Positions 40,001 to 48,877 are shown, numbered from the stretch's first letter. The stretch is DNA of 64,000 nucleotides from Mariniflexile sp. AS56 (GCF_030552475.1 NZ_JAUPED010000004.1:124001-188000), one strand, 5' to 3'. Numbers and translations: made by a program. The notes: generated by a model not told the origin, from the sequence alone.

Positions 40001-42802
40001 ATCGGCGACATTTTTCAAGGCTAAATTATTATTTATAAGCAATTGTCCTTCTACTACAGGTACTAAATCTTCAAGTTCACCATCATCGTAATTAATATAA
40101 CGCTCAAATCTATTTAAAATAACTTTATATTCTTTGAATTGAGAATATACTAGATATTCAAAACCTTCTGTACTAATTTTTATACCGTCTAAATCGATTT
40201 CTAAATCAGACGTTTGCTCAACTACTTTTAATATTGGAGTAGATCTATAGGTGAAACTTTTTTCGAAATGATAAGGCATACCTGTTTCAGAGTTTCCATC
40301 TTCATACTCAAATAAGGGCGTAGTAAAACCTACCGCATTTGACACTTTAACTTCTTCAGTTACGCCTGCTTCTATTATTGTAATAGGATAATCCTTGGCA
40401 CTTGTAATGTTTATATTACTCGCTTGTAACTCATAATTTAAAGGCAACAAACTCACCCGATATTCACCGGATGCACTATTCGTTTTAAAATTGAATGTGG
40501 AGTTTTCGGTAACAGGAGCGCCTCCAGGTTTATAACCTAAAGTAATATCTGCAACACCTATATTATTTTTAGAACTAATGGTAATGGTTTTGCTAACCTC
40601 ATCAGCATCTGTTATTGATTTCTCAAACAAGCCGTTTTCTCCAAAACCAATAACCTTTTCAGCCTCAACCGTTCCACCAACCACTCTACCAACTAGAGTA
40701 ACTCGTGTACTATCTACAAATACAACAGCCTCATTAGAATCTTCAAAAAACTCTTTAAAAGTACCAGACTCAGCTGGAAATCTACTGTTATGAGCAAATA
40801 CATGCCCGTTTTTTTTTAGTGTGATATAATGTTTCCCTATAGGTACACTGATGTCAAAAATACCTTCAGCATCTGACACTACTGGAATGTTATTTTCATC
40901 TAAAACAATATTGCCATCTATGTAAACATTAACACCTTCAGATGCGATGCGGGCATAGCGTTCTATAAAATCATCCGATTCATCAGCGGGCGTCTCATTA
41001 TCGTTATACCAATATTCCCCTTTCGATAATTTACCAGCACTCAAGGTCTCATAATAATTATAACCTTCGCCAATTATTTGATTGGCTTCATAATAATCAT
41101 CCCCATTTATTGGTGCGGATGCGGTTTCTTTAAAAGATTTAAACACGCCTCTTGTATCATATAAAACTTTGCCTTTAAAGCTGAATGAAGAAACATCAGT
41201 AAAATTTATTTTATTAACCACTTCAGACCCTTGCCCCAGAAACACTAATTGTTGCCCCGGTTCAAACTGGTGCACACCGTATAAAGGGGTAATATTGAAA
41301 GACTCTCCAGTACCTGAATATGGGATGGCAGTAATTTCGTAATTCCCATTCACATCGGTAACCCCAAGAATACCCAATTGGTCTGAACTTGGAATGTTAC
41401 CTGCCCCTTGTTCCCAAGAGACTCTAGCCCCAACTGCTGTACTGGAATCCCATAATTTTCCGTGATTCTTATTATAATCGAACCCTGTTCTAGATAAATC
41501 GTAGGCATACGCCCCAGCCCCTTCATTTGCTCGTAAATAGGAAATTAAAGTGGCATCATTTCCTCCAATATACCTTCTATAGTCTGTTCTAATTTTAAGC
41601 GGTTCTTTTACAGCGTTCCAAACTCGTATTTCGTCTACATAAGCATTTCTATTACCACCCACATAAACAGTATTCCAGTCTGCATTTATATTAATTGTTT
41701 GTGTAGGAATTACAAATTCTAAATAAGGCCCTGAATAGGCTTCATTATTCGCATTTAATTTATCGTTAACCCATTTTGAATAGTCCTCATTTATTTCCCG
41801 ACCATTAATATAAAGTAGAGGCACGTTCCCATGGTTTATCACCACAGAAAAATGCACAAAATTAGAATTGAAATCGGAAACAGGCACCAGAATATCATCA
41901 CCTCTAGAATCGAGATTTCCTGAAGGAAATACGTTTTTTAACTGATACTCACTATTACCTATTTTTACCGATAAAATTTTAGAGGCAGCCAATAGTTTTA
42001 CATGAACATCCAGATTATTGCCACCAAACAAGCGAATGGCTTGTCCTGTGTTATTAGTATAGGGCGCTACTGGTTTTAACCAAGCCTGCAAGGTTGTGAC
42101 TTTTGTTATAGGTTTATTTAAACCATTAATTACTAAAGCACCTGTATTTGGGATATTTAAAGCACTCCCCGCATTAACAGAACTTCCTTCTGAGCTGGCT
42201 CTTATGGTGACATCTTTTACAGGGTTTCCTCCTTTATAACTTACATTACCTGTTACTATGGCCGTTGGGTTTCTATACCCAATACCTGTAATATACGTGT
42301 CATATTCACTTTCAATAACACTTACTCCTTCTGCAACAACCTTGTACTCGTATAAAACACCTCCTTCTACATACCTATCTTCAAATTCTGTTTCAAATTT
42401 AGAGACATTCCCTTTTTGTACAAATTGACCTGAATTATCATCGGTATATGGACGGCGTAGTATTTTAATATTTGTTACAGCATCAATATTAGCTCTAAGC
42501 GTCCAATTGATTAATATTTTATCACCAAAATAACCTTTTGAAACTTCAAAAGACTCATCTGCAAATGTTTTATAGAGATACAATACATCCCAAGGAAAGC
42601 GAATATCTAAAGGGTTTGTTGCTCGCGCTGTGTTATTTTGACCTAAATAAGGAAGGCCTACTTGAATAGTATACTTGTTACCATCTACAGTACTTTTTTG
42701 AATGGCCTGTGAAACAGGGCCTATTTTAGCACCTTTGTTATCTTGTGCCCATAGCCCTGTAACCAGAAACCATAAACCTAACGTTATAATTATTTTTCTC
42801 AT
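34028..42802 (-). CDS. Giant LamG-domain cell-surface protein with T9SS type A sorting domain
   Basis: A 2924-residue exported protein. Order: signal peptide (ending LWAQ); Ig/fibronectin-like region; a first LamG-like domain about 225-430; several carboxypeptidase-regulatory-like beta domains (about 430-900); a long mixed region about 1000-1650 with coiled-coil stretches and a CC pair (DCCPEDPND); two more LamG domains about 1829-2010 and 2030-2210 (EFWMNNA, ISFWMKTD, HHVTLLFNRIG, GKIDEIRLWN); the module shared with the next gene about 2424-2545; and a T9SS type A domain about 2845-2924 (MYPNPFNSNLVLEL, YNVVGQIVY, GVYFLNVYL). Probably an adhesin or carbohydrate-binding surface protein. It lies downstream of a collar-like secreted gene. 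Confidence 0.88.
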   Translation of the reverse strand: MRKIIITLGLWFLVTGLWAQDNKGAKIGPVSQAIQKSTVDGNKYTIQVGLPYLGQNNTARATNPLDIRFPWDVLYLYKTFADESFEVSKGYFGDKILINWTLRANIDAVTNIKILRRPYTDDNSGQFVQKGNVSKFETEFEDRYVEGGVLYEYKVVAEGVSVIESEYDTYITGIGYRNPTAIVTGNVSYKGGNPVKDVTIRASSEGSSVNAGSALNIPNTGALVINGLNKPITKVTTLQAWLKPVAPYTNNTGQAIRLFGGNNLDVHVKLLAASKILSVKIGNSEYQLKNVFPSGNLDSRGDDILVPVSDFNSNFVHFSVVINHGNVPLLYINGREINEDYSKWVNDKLNANNEAYSGPYLEFVIPTQTININADWNTVYVGGNRNAYVDEIRVWNAVKEPLKIRTDYRRYIGGNDATLISYLRANEGAGAYAYDLSRTGFDYNKNHGKLWDSSTAVGARVSWEQGAGNIPSSDQLGILGVTDVNGNYEITAIPYSGTGESFNITPLYGVHQFEPGQQLVFLGQGSEVVNKINFTDVSSFSFKGKVLYDTRGVFKSFKETASAPINGDDYYEANQIIGEGYNYYETLSAGKLSKGEYWYNDNETPADESDDFIERYARIASEGVNVYIDGNIVLDENNIPVVSDAEGIFDISVPIGKHYITLKKNGHVFAHNSRFPAESGTFKEFFEDSNEAVVFVDSTRVTLVGRVVGGTVEAEKVIGFGENGLFEKSITDADEVSKTITISSKNNIGVADITLGYKPGGAPVTENSTFNFKTNSASGEYRVSLLPLNYELQASNINITSAKDYPITIIEAGVTEEVKVSNAVGFTTPLFEYEDGNSETGMPYHFEKSFTYRSTPILKVVEQTSDLEIDLDGIKISTEGFEYLVYSQFKEYKVILNRFERYINYDDGELEDLVPVVEGQLLINNNLALKNVADKSETSMVDDMDGSILTYTFFAGLPAISAPFTLSSSLQYRINGIDYDVENYKDIGIVLGGNSDGSQTFVTEAPDVPSIILRDPPGSNSFASIQEGESITFTTESSEVDMEGFESEFKLMIGLFFEIGGGLAGPVFEFKKTNSLFAGIGLTNTSKDGESLTQTYEFSQTISTSADPSYVGSDGDLYIGNSKNQLYGSFNDIQLSGEEKNSFDDSASFELKNYLGESVFVSKQKAIYFVEEPSETFYVFSQKHILETLIPEYEFFITNIENGIPADTNDGKYPKDLDQYKEQVRLWKKVILDNEKSKFLAMNERPKYQASLINVVSNFNDKLITAINNSEDSSAELSLIDKLAESNKVKGLLNTYFEDNISFDAGVGEFTRSVETTVINKTSTDYNFTLKEEFGLELGATVSKIGFATKTKGVFQQDVNTSLSNEDKNTLNISYTLKDNDPANLLSIDVVNSFDGNGPVFITQGGRTSCPYEGAEESKFFTNDKFIAYFKEYFRIQNEIDVNEKAINKNEEEFVILERAYRSYISVENKNAYDENRSERGLLEVKRKSLNEEASDHEDEFSKDVDCCPEDPNDPDINKKAPLSFATQKVEVPLLSVEVADISNVSEYNNAEFKLLLENNSVTETDATFLLKIDNTTNPNNALINIEQNGILVSVPYGKKTYYTLTLGKSISDVYDYENIRVVLQSTCDGEAVSDDVFVSAHFIPSCSEVVVNAPLENWTYNISEAYNTDGSTKPLTVSMIGFNTNFSSFKKIELEYRSATAPNWTRLHSYYGEEHYETAVADKESEISLISTPSLSYSFNISELNLRDGDYEIRARSICTNNTEYISEVITGRVDLTSPQRFGTPLPIDGILGVGEDLRVSFNENIFYNQAISTIEIKGQTNQLPINHSVSLHFEGATRTAVINDPKITSGDFALEFWMNNATVANTADIMKQEGGLNIGLSNGGIFFTLGGVVAQGSIANDGVFHHYTCTYESSTGDLRIFQDDAEIGGNTGVSNMNFTNNNPLVIGGNTFIGNIHNLRLWNKTISLDVAYAKMYDKLIGNEANLIGYWPMDEGRGEITKDLARFKHAIVNSDWDIKPKGTSYEFVNGQYLELNDVDFVQLTNEMDATISFWMKTDTAQEATLFSNGKGDGSDIVQSNGQANKWAINLTSSGMLTLASEGKSYTLTNQSVVDGNWHHVTLLFNRIGSLRTYIDAAPVSSNLIAAIGGFSGNKIWIGARGSKDLAGDETVDNTFSGKIDEIRLWNTLRNVEQISRDRFNEMDVESIGLVFYARMNADAGNTPRYFHAAANEKVSASLASISNGTVNYSNDVPAIKPARELIKFGVNHVINEDEMILEPVVTDWASLEGQVLDITVHRMFDSANNRQQSPITWTAYVKRNEVSWFAEGYNEIVDIVKNTGAVTSFEITLLNKGGNGQPYQITNIPSWLKLSATSGILQPDSKVVLTATIDKDLTAGNYLENLYLQTDFGYDEKMQVKVRVLAPEPEWTINPTGFDFSMNMVGRVKINGTFSEDSYDKIAAFSNGELRGSAALYYNEAFKEYYAYLTVYSNSVYGETMSFRIWDASQGKIIEAVIDGNATTIFKDNEVSGSLSNPVIFENSDVLVQDITLNKGWTWVSLNVNDSEFSNLNALTEGMHLNTNDRILSHSPAQLDTYYKDASHVGNSTWSGTVTSNGGISTSKMYKVNFNLAQSLNIKGVPVDMSTWSFPIKTNWNWVPYPLLQNQAINEALAYFDAEDGDVIKSQNLFAIYDRINGWNGTLNYLVSGTGYMIKSSKDQPFTYPSYLANQISKQSTKVTSKQSAGKMADEFKQYAGNMNAIVQLPEGYNELFVYDEAGVLKGKQANQLVNDKALSFITIYGDAPENLVFHIGDGTTKKVTSKQVTFKGNSVLGTVAEPLVLEDDSLQGLKMYPNPFNSNLVLELYSDAEQVMDVKLYNVVGQIVYTTNKMLVKGNNKLELTPKVQNGVYFLNVYLNDVVSVYRVVKN

Positions 42803-42813
42803 AATTATAAGGT

Positions 42814-43668
42814 TTATAATTTAATAATATAGTTGACACCGTAATTTACTGGACGGGTTTCACCAGCCCCTGCATTATCAGTTGTAAAGACATGATCATG
42901 ATTACTTTCATTGCTATCCCATAACTTTGATTTAGTACCCTTAGTGTTCATTATAACCTCATTTCCTACATTAGAACTTGCACTATAAATAACATTATTC
43001 CCTCCATGTCCGTGCTTTCCATCTGTATTAGTCCTTCCTGAATGCTTATGCTGTTTAAAGGTATCACCTTGCGTTCCCCTTAAGCTAGGTCCATTTTGAT
43101 TATTAACCGCACTCGTTCCCGTACCTCTAAGGAACATTCCATTCAAATTAGGGGTTTCAGTACTATTACCTAGCAACACATATAAAGGTGAGTTTACAGG
43201 TACTGTAGCGGCCCCGTTACACAACAACCAACCTTTAGGAATAACTGAGCCAACAAAAGGCATAATAGACCCCGTTGGCACGCCATTGTTTGCAGCGATG
43301 GCATAAGGTACATGTTGTAGTTTTTCATCAGATATAATTTCAGTTCCCTTTTTAATTCTTAAAAAGGCCTTATAGTTAGCAAATTTCACATCATTAACAA
43401 CGGCATTAGCAATAACATGCGAAAACACACCAAAAGCATCTGTTTGCACATTTAATGTTTCAGAAAATATAGTAGTCGGACTATTGGAGTCATTAAAATA
43501 ATACAAATCAAAGGTCATACTGATACTTGAACTGGCGATGGCTGTATTGTTGGCATCTCTAGCTATACCTTGGACAGCAATACCTGATTGTTCTGCACTA
43601 GATTGTGCATAATTAATAGTTGCTACACATAGCATTAATAAAGATAGAAGTAGTTGTTTTGTTTTCAT
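42814..43668 (-). CDS. Secreted protein with phage-tail-collar-like domain
   Basis: A 284-residue exported protein (signal peptide ending INYAQ). Residues about 25-125 are a beta domain (GIAVQGIARDANNTAI, FSETLNVQTDAFGVF, LQHVPYAIAAN) known from flavobacterial secreted proteins. Residues about 130-284 are a phage tail-collar domain (GSIMPFVGSVIPKGWLLCNG, FLRGTGTS, QHKHSG, NHDHVF, GETRPVNYGVNYIIKL). The His-rich stretches and PVNYGVNYIIK ending match collar-type fibres. There are no other phage genes, so it is a cell-surface use of the fold. It is the first gene of the operon with the giant LamG protein, 11 bases upstream of it. Confidence 0.85.
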   Translation of the reverse strand: MKTKQLLLSLLMLCVATINYAQSSAEQSGIAVQGIARDANNTAIASSSISMTFDLYYFNDSNSPTTIFSETLNVQTDAFGVFSHVIANAVVNDVKFANYKAFLRIKKGTEIISDEKLQHVPYAIAANNGVPTGSIMPFVGSVIPKGWLLCNGAATVPVNSPLYVLLGNSTETPNLNGMFLRGTGTSAVNNQNGPSLRGTQGDTFKQHKHSGRTNTDGKHGHGGNNVIYSASSNVGNEVIMNTKGTKSKLWDSNESNHDHVFTTDNAGAGETRPVNYGVNYIIKL

Positions 43669-43769
43669 GGGTAGTTATGTTTAGTTGTAAATAATAATAT
43701 TAAATTAAGCTACTTATGCAGCTATTAACAACGAAGATAGGCTTACCAATAAGCCATAACACTACTTAT

Positions 43770-43802
43770 AAAACGCAAAAACTACGTGTTGCCACGTAGT
43801 TT
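43770..43802 (-). terminator. Terminator of the kinase-regulator transcript
   Basis: On the minus strand a perfect ten-base-pair hairpin (AAACTACGTG / CACGTAGTTT, TTGC-type loop) is followed by a T-rich tail. It lies 35 bases after the regulator stop and separates it from the surface operon, which therefore has its own promoter. Confidence 0.75.
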
Positions 43803-43836
43803 GTGTAAAAAAGAAGACACTTAAAACTTTTAATCG

Positions 43837-44475
43837 TTATAAAACGAATTCTATATTTTGTTTTGCCCAAACGGCAAGTACATCTTTTTCTTTAGGCAGG
43901 TCTAATTTGTTAATTATATTCGAACGGTGCTTTTCAATGGTTCTATAAGATAAGGACAAAAAATCACCAATTTCTTTTGTAGATTGTTCTTGAGCTATTA
44001 ACCTAACAATGGTACGTTCAGAAGGCGATAATAGCTTCATTTTTTTTAATTGTGGTTCAACCTCATCTTCAAAAACACTATTAAAGGTGGCACTAAAATA
44101 GGGCACCCCTTTATTCACACTTTGTATACAATTATGTAATTCTATAAAAGGCTCATCTTTTATAATGTAACCCGATATGTTTAATTTCTTTGCTTTATAA
44201 ATAAAGGCCTTTTCTCTATGAGAGGTCAGGATAATGAATTTGGTTTCTATATCTTGTTCTATACATTTTTGTATCACCTCAAAGCCCGTAAGTCTTGGCA
44301 TTTCTTCGTCTAGAATGGCTATGCTTGGTTTTAAGTCCATGATTTTATCAAGGGCTATAGCACCATTTTCAGCAGTACCAAGAAGATTATAATTATATTC
44401 CTGTAATTTATCTGCCAATCCATTTAATAATAATGGATGATCGTCTGCTATAAATAATGAGATATTCTTGTTCAT
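43837..44475 (-). CDS. LuxR/NarL-type response regulator
   Basis: A 212-residue regulator. The receiver domain has acidic residues D11/D12, phospho-acceptor D56 (IAILDEEMP), and K106 (YIIKDE). The C-terminal LuxR-type HTH (about 146-205; LLSPSERTIVRLIAQEQSTKEIGDFLSLSYRTIEKHRSNI) binds DNA. It follows the kinase gene by two bases and forms a two-component pair with it. The nearest downstream genes are the collar and giant LamG genes, which are plausible targets by position only. Confidence 0.93.
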   Translation of the reverse strand: MNKNISLFIADDHPLLLNGLADKLQEYNYNLLGTAENGAIALDKIMDLKPSIAILDEEMPRLTGFEVIQKCIEQDIETKFIILTSHREKAFIYKAKKLNISGYIIKDEPFIELHNCIQSVNKGVPYFSATFNSVFEDEVEPQLKKMKLLSPSERTIVRLIAQEQSTKEIGDFLSLSYRTIEKHRSNIINKLDLPKEKDVLAVWAKQNIEFVL

Positions 44476-44477
44476 TT

Positions 44478-46493
44478 TTACACGGGGATTTGCACTAATA
44501 AGGAAGTGCCTTCTGCTTTTTTACTTTTTATGGACAAACTCCCTTGAAGGATACGTACACGCTCGGCCATGGTTTTTAAACCTAAACTGTTTTTATCAAT
44601 CATTTGGCTCACTTCAAAACCTTGACCATTATCTTTTATTAAAATTTTAATGCCATCGTTTTGTTTCAATACATTTACAATTAATGTTTTAGCGTTCGCA
44701 TGTTTTACCACGTTGTTTACAGATTCTTGTATAAACCTGTAAATATTAAGAGATTTGCTTTCATCAAAACTGTCATTAATATCATCAATTTCAACGGACA
44801 CAAATAAATCTGTTTCTTCATCCAAATCCAATAACAATTGTTCAATACTATCGGTAAGCCCTAGCTTTGTTAATGTTACAGGGTATAAGGCCCTAGAAAT
44901 ACTCCGTACTTCGTCTAAAGTATCACCTAATAACCCTGATAATTCTGTTTGATCATTATTTTGAGTCTTCATTTTCAAGAATGTTAATTGTTGGCCAACA
45001 CTATCATGAAGTTCCTTGGCAACACGTATTCGTTCTTGTTCTTGGGTTTTAAGAAGCTGTTGAGAAAACTCATGTTGCGAGCGCTCTTGTTTCTTTGCAT
45101 GTAAAAAAGAACGGTAAAACAGAATACCACCAAATAAAATAACAAGACTTAAGGACCCAAAAATCAACAATTGGGTTTTGTTTCTATTTTGAGCGTTTAA
45201 TAAGCTAATATTTGTTTTTTGGTTTTTAATTTCTATATCACGTTTTTCTGTTTCGTACAAGGTTTGATAATAAGCCAAGGATTTCACGTTTTGAACACTT
45301 GAAATAGAATCTTTTGTGGAGTAATAATTCACGAAATGCTTATTGGAATTAACCGAATCCTTTTTATACGTATACATATCTGCTAAAAACTTTTCGGTAA
45401 GCATAATGGCCAAATAGTCATTTTTAGCCTTTCTTAATTCTAAAGTTTTTAAACCATAGGTAATGGCTCCATTATAATCTTTATTCCCGTAAGCCAACCA
45501 CCTTTTAGCATCGTAATAAAACCCTTCATTATCCTTCGTTTTATCTTTATCATAATTTGCTTTAACTTCCTTGAAATATCCTTCAGCACGTTCTAAACTA
45601 TCATTTAATACATAAGCTCTTAACAGGGCAGTAATTAAAAAAGGGCGAAATAAAAAATTGTTTTCTAATTTACTATTACTCTCTAGTGCTTTTTTTGAAT
45701 GAACCAATTGATTAGCAAAATCCCCATTTCTATCATAATCCATTGCCGCATTATGGTATAGGCTTCTTAAATTAATATAATCCTTTTTGTGTTCTGCTAG
45801 AACCATAGCTTCATTCCGCTCTTTTTCTGCTTCTTTATAAAAAGCATTTTTACTATAAAGTATTGATAATTGGCTTTTTAAACCAAGAATATGGGTTGTA
45901 TCCTTTAGTTTTGCGAATATTGGTACAGCTTCCTTAAAACTTTGAGATGCTTTGGCAAATTCACCTATTTCCGCTTCATTATAACCTGAATACATAACTG
46001 CAAATCCATAGAGTCGTTCGTTGTTTACTTTCTTAGCATAGCCCTTAGCAATGGTATAATATTCAAAAGATTTATCCATGTTACCTATATAACCATAGCT
46101 ATCTCCAGCATTAAGATATAAGAAACCCAGAGAAGTTAAATTTGTTCCCTTTTTTAAAGTTTTAATATACGTGTTAAAAAGCTTTAACCCTTCTTTGGGT
46201 TTTCCCAGAAAAATATTCTGAAAATTCATTAAATCAAGCACTTTTTGAGCGGCGAAATTTAAAGAATCTAGCGAGATTGCAAAGTCAATGGTTTGACGTG
46301 TAATGGAATCGTATTTTAATTCGGTGCTATAATGTGTAATGGTAGTTAAACTATCCATCCACTTAAGGCGCTCTCCTTTTCGCGTTTGTTTAATTTTAGA
46401 ATTAACAAACGCCATTTTCCTTTCTAAACCTGAATCTTGAGCAGGCATTTGTAATCCAAGTGATACAAATAGGACTAAAAAAACATATTTCAT
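44478..46493 (-). CDS. TPR-containing sensor histidine kinase (HisKA_3 family)
   Basis: A 671-residue kinase: signal peptide (ending MPAQ); a periplasmic array of TPR repeats (about 60-400; GFLYLNAGDSYGYIGNMDKSFEYY, YNEAEIGEFAKASQSF); a short coiled coil; a membrane helix about 441-463; HisKA_3 with phospho-acceptor H496 (VAKELHDSVGQQLTFLKM); and HATPase (ESVNNVVKHANA, DNGQGFE, GLKTMAERV). This NarX/DegS-type kinase with a TPR sensor is common in Bacteroidota. Start at 46493. It is cotranscribed with the regulator at 43837. Confidence 0.93.
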   Translation of the reverse strand: MKYVFLVLFVSLGLQMPAQDSGLERKMAFVNSKIKQTRKGERLKWMDSLTTITHYSTELKYDSITRQTIDFAISLDSLNFAAQKVLDLMNFQNIFLGKPKEGLKLFNTYIKTLKKGTNLTSLGFLYLNAGDSYGYIGNMDKSFEYYTIAKGYAKKVNNERLYGFAVMYSGYNEAEIGEFAKASQSFKEAVPIFAKLKDTTHILGLKSQLSILYSKNAFYKEAEKERNEAMVLAEHKKDYINLRSLYHNAAMDYDRNGDFANQLVHSKKALESNSKLENNFLFRPFLITALLRAYVLNDSLERAEGYFKEVKANYDKDKTKDNEGFYYDAKRWLAYGNKDYNGAITYGLKTLELRKAKNDYLAIMLTEKFLADMYTYKKDSVNSNKHFVNYYSTKDSISSVQNVKSLAYYQTLYETEKRDIEIKNQKTNISLLNAQNRNKTQLLIFGSLSLVILFGGILFYRSFLHAKKQERSQHEFSQQLLKTQEQERIRVAKELHDSVGQQLTFLKMKTQNNDQTELSGLLGDTLDEVRSISRALYPVTLTKLGLTDSIEQLLLDLDEETDLFVSVEIDDINDSFDESKSLNIYRFIQESVNNVVKHANAKTLIVNVLKQNDGIKILIKDNGQGFEVSQMIDKNSLGLKTMAERVRILQGSLSIKSKKAEGTSLLVQIPV

Positions 46494-46595
46494 AGGTAAG
46501 TTATAGATGTTAAATATAAATTGTTTTTAATTTAAAAAAACGAATTCTTATAATTAAAACAAAAACAACATCTTAAAAACCTATAAATCAAATAA

Positions 46596-47225
46596 CTACG
46601 GAATATTTAAGTATTTATGTGTTTGTAGAGACACTTTCCATTGCGGGTTTTTCATTACATAGTCTACAATTTCCGGAATCACTTTATCGCGCTTACTCCA
46701 CTCGGGTTGTAAATATAAAATACAATCTTTATTTACTTTAGCTGCTTGTTCTTCCGCGAAGCGAAAATCATCATTATTATAAATAATCATTTTAAGTTCG
46801 TGGGCTTTTGCATAAACCTCTTCTGTAGGCAGTTTCATTTTTTTAGGCGATAAACAAATCCAATCCCAAATACCAGTTAATTTATAAGCACCAGAGGTTT
46901 CAATATGTATTTGTAAACCTTCCGCTTTTAACTTGGTGGTTAAAGGCGTCATATCCCAAGTTAATGGTTCGCCACCAGTAATTACAATGGTATTACTATG
47001 CGTTTTGGCGTTTTCAACAATTTTTGAAATATCGGTTGGCGGGTGTAAATTGGCATTCCAGCTTTCTTTCACGTCGCACCAATGGCAACCCACATCGCAA
47101 CCACCAATTCTAACAAAATAGGCCGCTGTTCCTTTATGAAAGCCTTCACCCTGAATGGTATAAAACTCTTCCATTAAAGGCAGCATAACCCCTTTATCTA
47201 CTAATTTTTGTATGTCTTTATTCAT
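46596..47225 (-). CDS. queE: 7-carboxy-7-deazaguanine synthase
   Basis: Radical SAM enzyme of the preQ0/queuosine pathway, making CDG from carboxytetrahydropterin. The iron-sulfur cysteines are C43, C47 and C50 in GGCDVGCHWC; nearby are EEFYTIQGEGFH and ITGGEPLTW. I take ATG 47225 (MNKDIQKLVDKG) rather than an ATG four codons upstream at 47237, because the former gives the usual N-terminus. The 209-residue length fits. It is a single gene divergent from the HerA-like gene. Confidence 0.93.
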   Translation of the reverse strand: MNKDIQKLVDKGVMLPLMEEFYTIQGEGFHKGTAAYFVRIGGCDVGCHWCDVKESWNANLHPPTDISKIVENAKTHSNTIVITGGEPLTWDMTPLTTKLKAEGLQIHIETSGAYKLTGIWDWICLSPKKMKLPTEEVYAKAHELKMIIYNNDDFRFAEEQAAKVNKDCILYLQPEWSKRDKVIPEIVDYVMKNPQWKVSLQTHKYLNIP

Positions 47226-47332
47226 AATCGTTTGCAAAGATAGCGGTTTGCATGCTAATTGTTGGAAGTTTTATAACTCTTGTTTATTTAATTCTATATA
47301 TAAATACCTATTTTTATGCAAAATTAAAGTAA

Positions 47333-48877
47333 ATGGATACGAAGGAAACTTTTTTTAATTATATCACGGAAGGAAATGTTTGTAAAGGCGACTTTATATC
47401 GGTTGGTGCAGCCATGTTAAACGGAGAAACTGTAACCAATGCTTTAGTTAAAATCCCTTTAAAAACTTTAAATCGTCATGGTTTAATTGCCGGCGCTACG
47501 GGTACAGGAAAAACCAAATCGTTACAGGTTTTAGCTGAAAATTTAAGCGACAAAGGTATTCCCGTTTTATTAATGGATATTAAAGGGGATTTAAGTGGTA
47601 TTGCACAAGCTAGCCCGGGTCATCCAAAAATTGATGAGCGCCATGCTCAAATTGGTATTCCGTTTGAAGCTAAGAGCTTTCCTGTAGAAATTTTAACCCT
47701 TTCGGAACAAGATGGGGTGCGCCTTCGCGCCACAGTTAGTGAATTCGGACCTGTTTTATTATCTAGAATTTTAGATTTATCGGAAACACAATCTGGTGTT
47801 GTGGCCGTTATTTTTCAATATTGTGATAACAACAAACTACCTATACTCGATTTAAAAGATTTTAAAAAAATATTACAATACGCCACCCAAGAAGGTAAAG
47901 CTGAATTTGATGAAGCTTATGGGCGTATTTCAACCGCATCAACAGGTGCCATTTTACGTAAAGTCGTTGAATTAGAACAACAGGGTGCCGATACCTTTTT
48001 TGGTGAAACCTCCTTTGATGTAGACGATTTACTGCGTGTTGATAACAGCGGTAGAGGCTACATTAATATCCTTCGACTTACCGATATTCAAGATAGACCC
48101 AAGTTATTCTCGACCTTTATGTTGAGTTTACTTGCTGAAATATATTCCACCTTCCCTGAACAGGGTGATAGCGACCGCCCAGAACTAGTTATTTTTATTG
48201 ACGAAGCACATTTAATTTTTAATGAAGCCTCCAAAGCTTTATTAAATCAAATTGAAAGCATCGTTAAATTAATACGAAGTAAAGGCGTTGGTTTGTATTT
48301 TGTAACTCAAAACCCAACCGATGTGCCAGAAGCGGTATTAGGTCAGTTAGGTTTAAAAATTCAACATGCCTTACGTGCTTTTACAGCAAAAGACAGAAAG
48401 GCTATTAAATTAACGGCACAAAATTATCCAGATTCTGAATATTATAATACCACCGACATATTAACATCGCTTGGTACAGGTGAAGCTTTAGTATCTGCAC
48501 TTGATGAAAAAGGACGCCCTACTCCACTAGCTGCCACTATGATGCGCGCGCCTATGAGTAGAATGGATATTTTAACGGATGATGAATTGAAAGCCTTAAA
48601 TTCAAAATCGAAGCTTGTAAAAAAATACAATGAGACCATTGATAGAGAAAGTGCATATGAATTGCTTAACAAAAAAATAGAGCAAGCGGAAGCTGATGAA
48701 GCCAAAGAAAAAGCACGAGAAGAACAAGCTGCTCTTAAAAAAGCAGAATCGAAACAACGCACTACAACCTCATCTAGAAGAAAAAGCACGGCGATGAACC
48801 CGATAATAAAAGTACTAACCAGCGCCACTTTTATTCGTAGTGTTTTTGGTATTTTAACTAAAGTATTGAAGAAATAG
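47333..48877 (+). CDS. HerA-like (DUF853) ATPase
   Basis: A 514-residue P-loop ATPase of the DUF853 helicase-HerA-like family. Walker A is GATGTGKT at 54-61; Walker B is LVIFIDEAHLIF near 285-296; a sensor region (YFVTQNPTDVPE) follows. The C-terminus has an Ala/Glu/Lys-rich coiled coil and a short hydrophobic tail (ATFIRSVFGILTKVLKK). Members are predicted DNA-translocating or -processing motors of uncertain role. It is followed 35 bases later by a YitT-family gene. Confidence 0.9.
   Translation: MDTKETFFNYITEGNVCKGDFISVGAAMLNGETVTNALVKIPLKTLNRHGLIAGATGTGKTKSLQVLAENLSDKGIPVLLMDIKGDLSGIAQASPGHPKIDERHAQIGIPFEAKSFPVEILTLSEQDGVRLRATVSEFGPVLLSRILDLSETQSGVVAVIFQYCDNNKLPILDLKDFKKILQYATQEGKAEFDEAYGRISTASTGAILRKVVELEQQGADTFFGETSFDVDDLLRVDNSGRGYINILRLTDIQDRPKLFSTFMLSLLAEIYSTFPEQGDSDRPELVIFIDEAHLIFNEASKALLNQIESIVKLIRSKGVGLYFVTQNPTDVPEAVLGQLGLKIQHALRAFTAKDRKAIKLTAQNYPDSEYYNTTDILTSLGTGEALVSALDEKGRPTPLAATMMRAPMSRMDILTDDELKALNSKSKLVKKYNETIDRESAYELLNKKIEQAEADEAKEKAREEQAALKKAESKQRTTTSSRRKSTAMNPIIKVLTSATFIRSVFGILTKVLKK

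Noticed and set aside
42814-43668. Possible prophage remnant because of the tail-collar domain
   Set aside because: The protein has a Sec signal peptide and lies among T9SS-type surface genes; no capsid, terminase, integrase or lysis gene is nearby.
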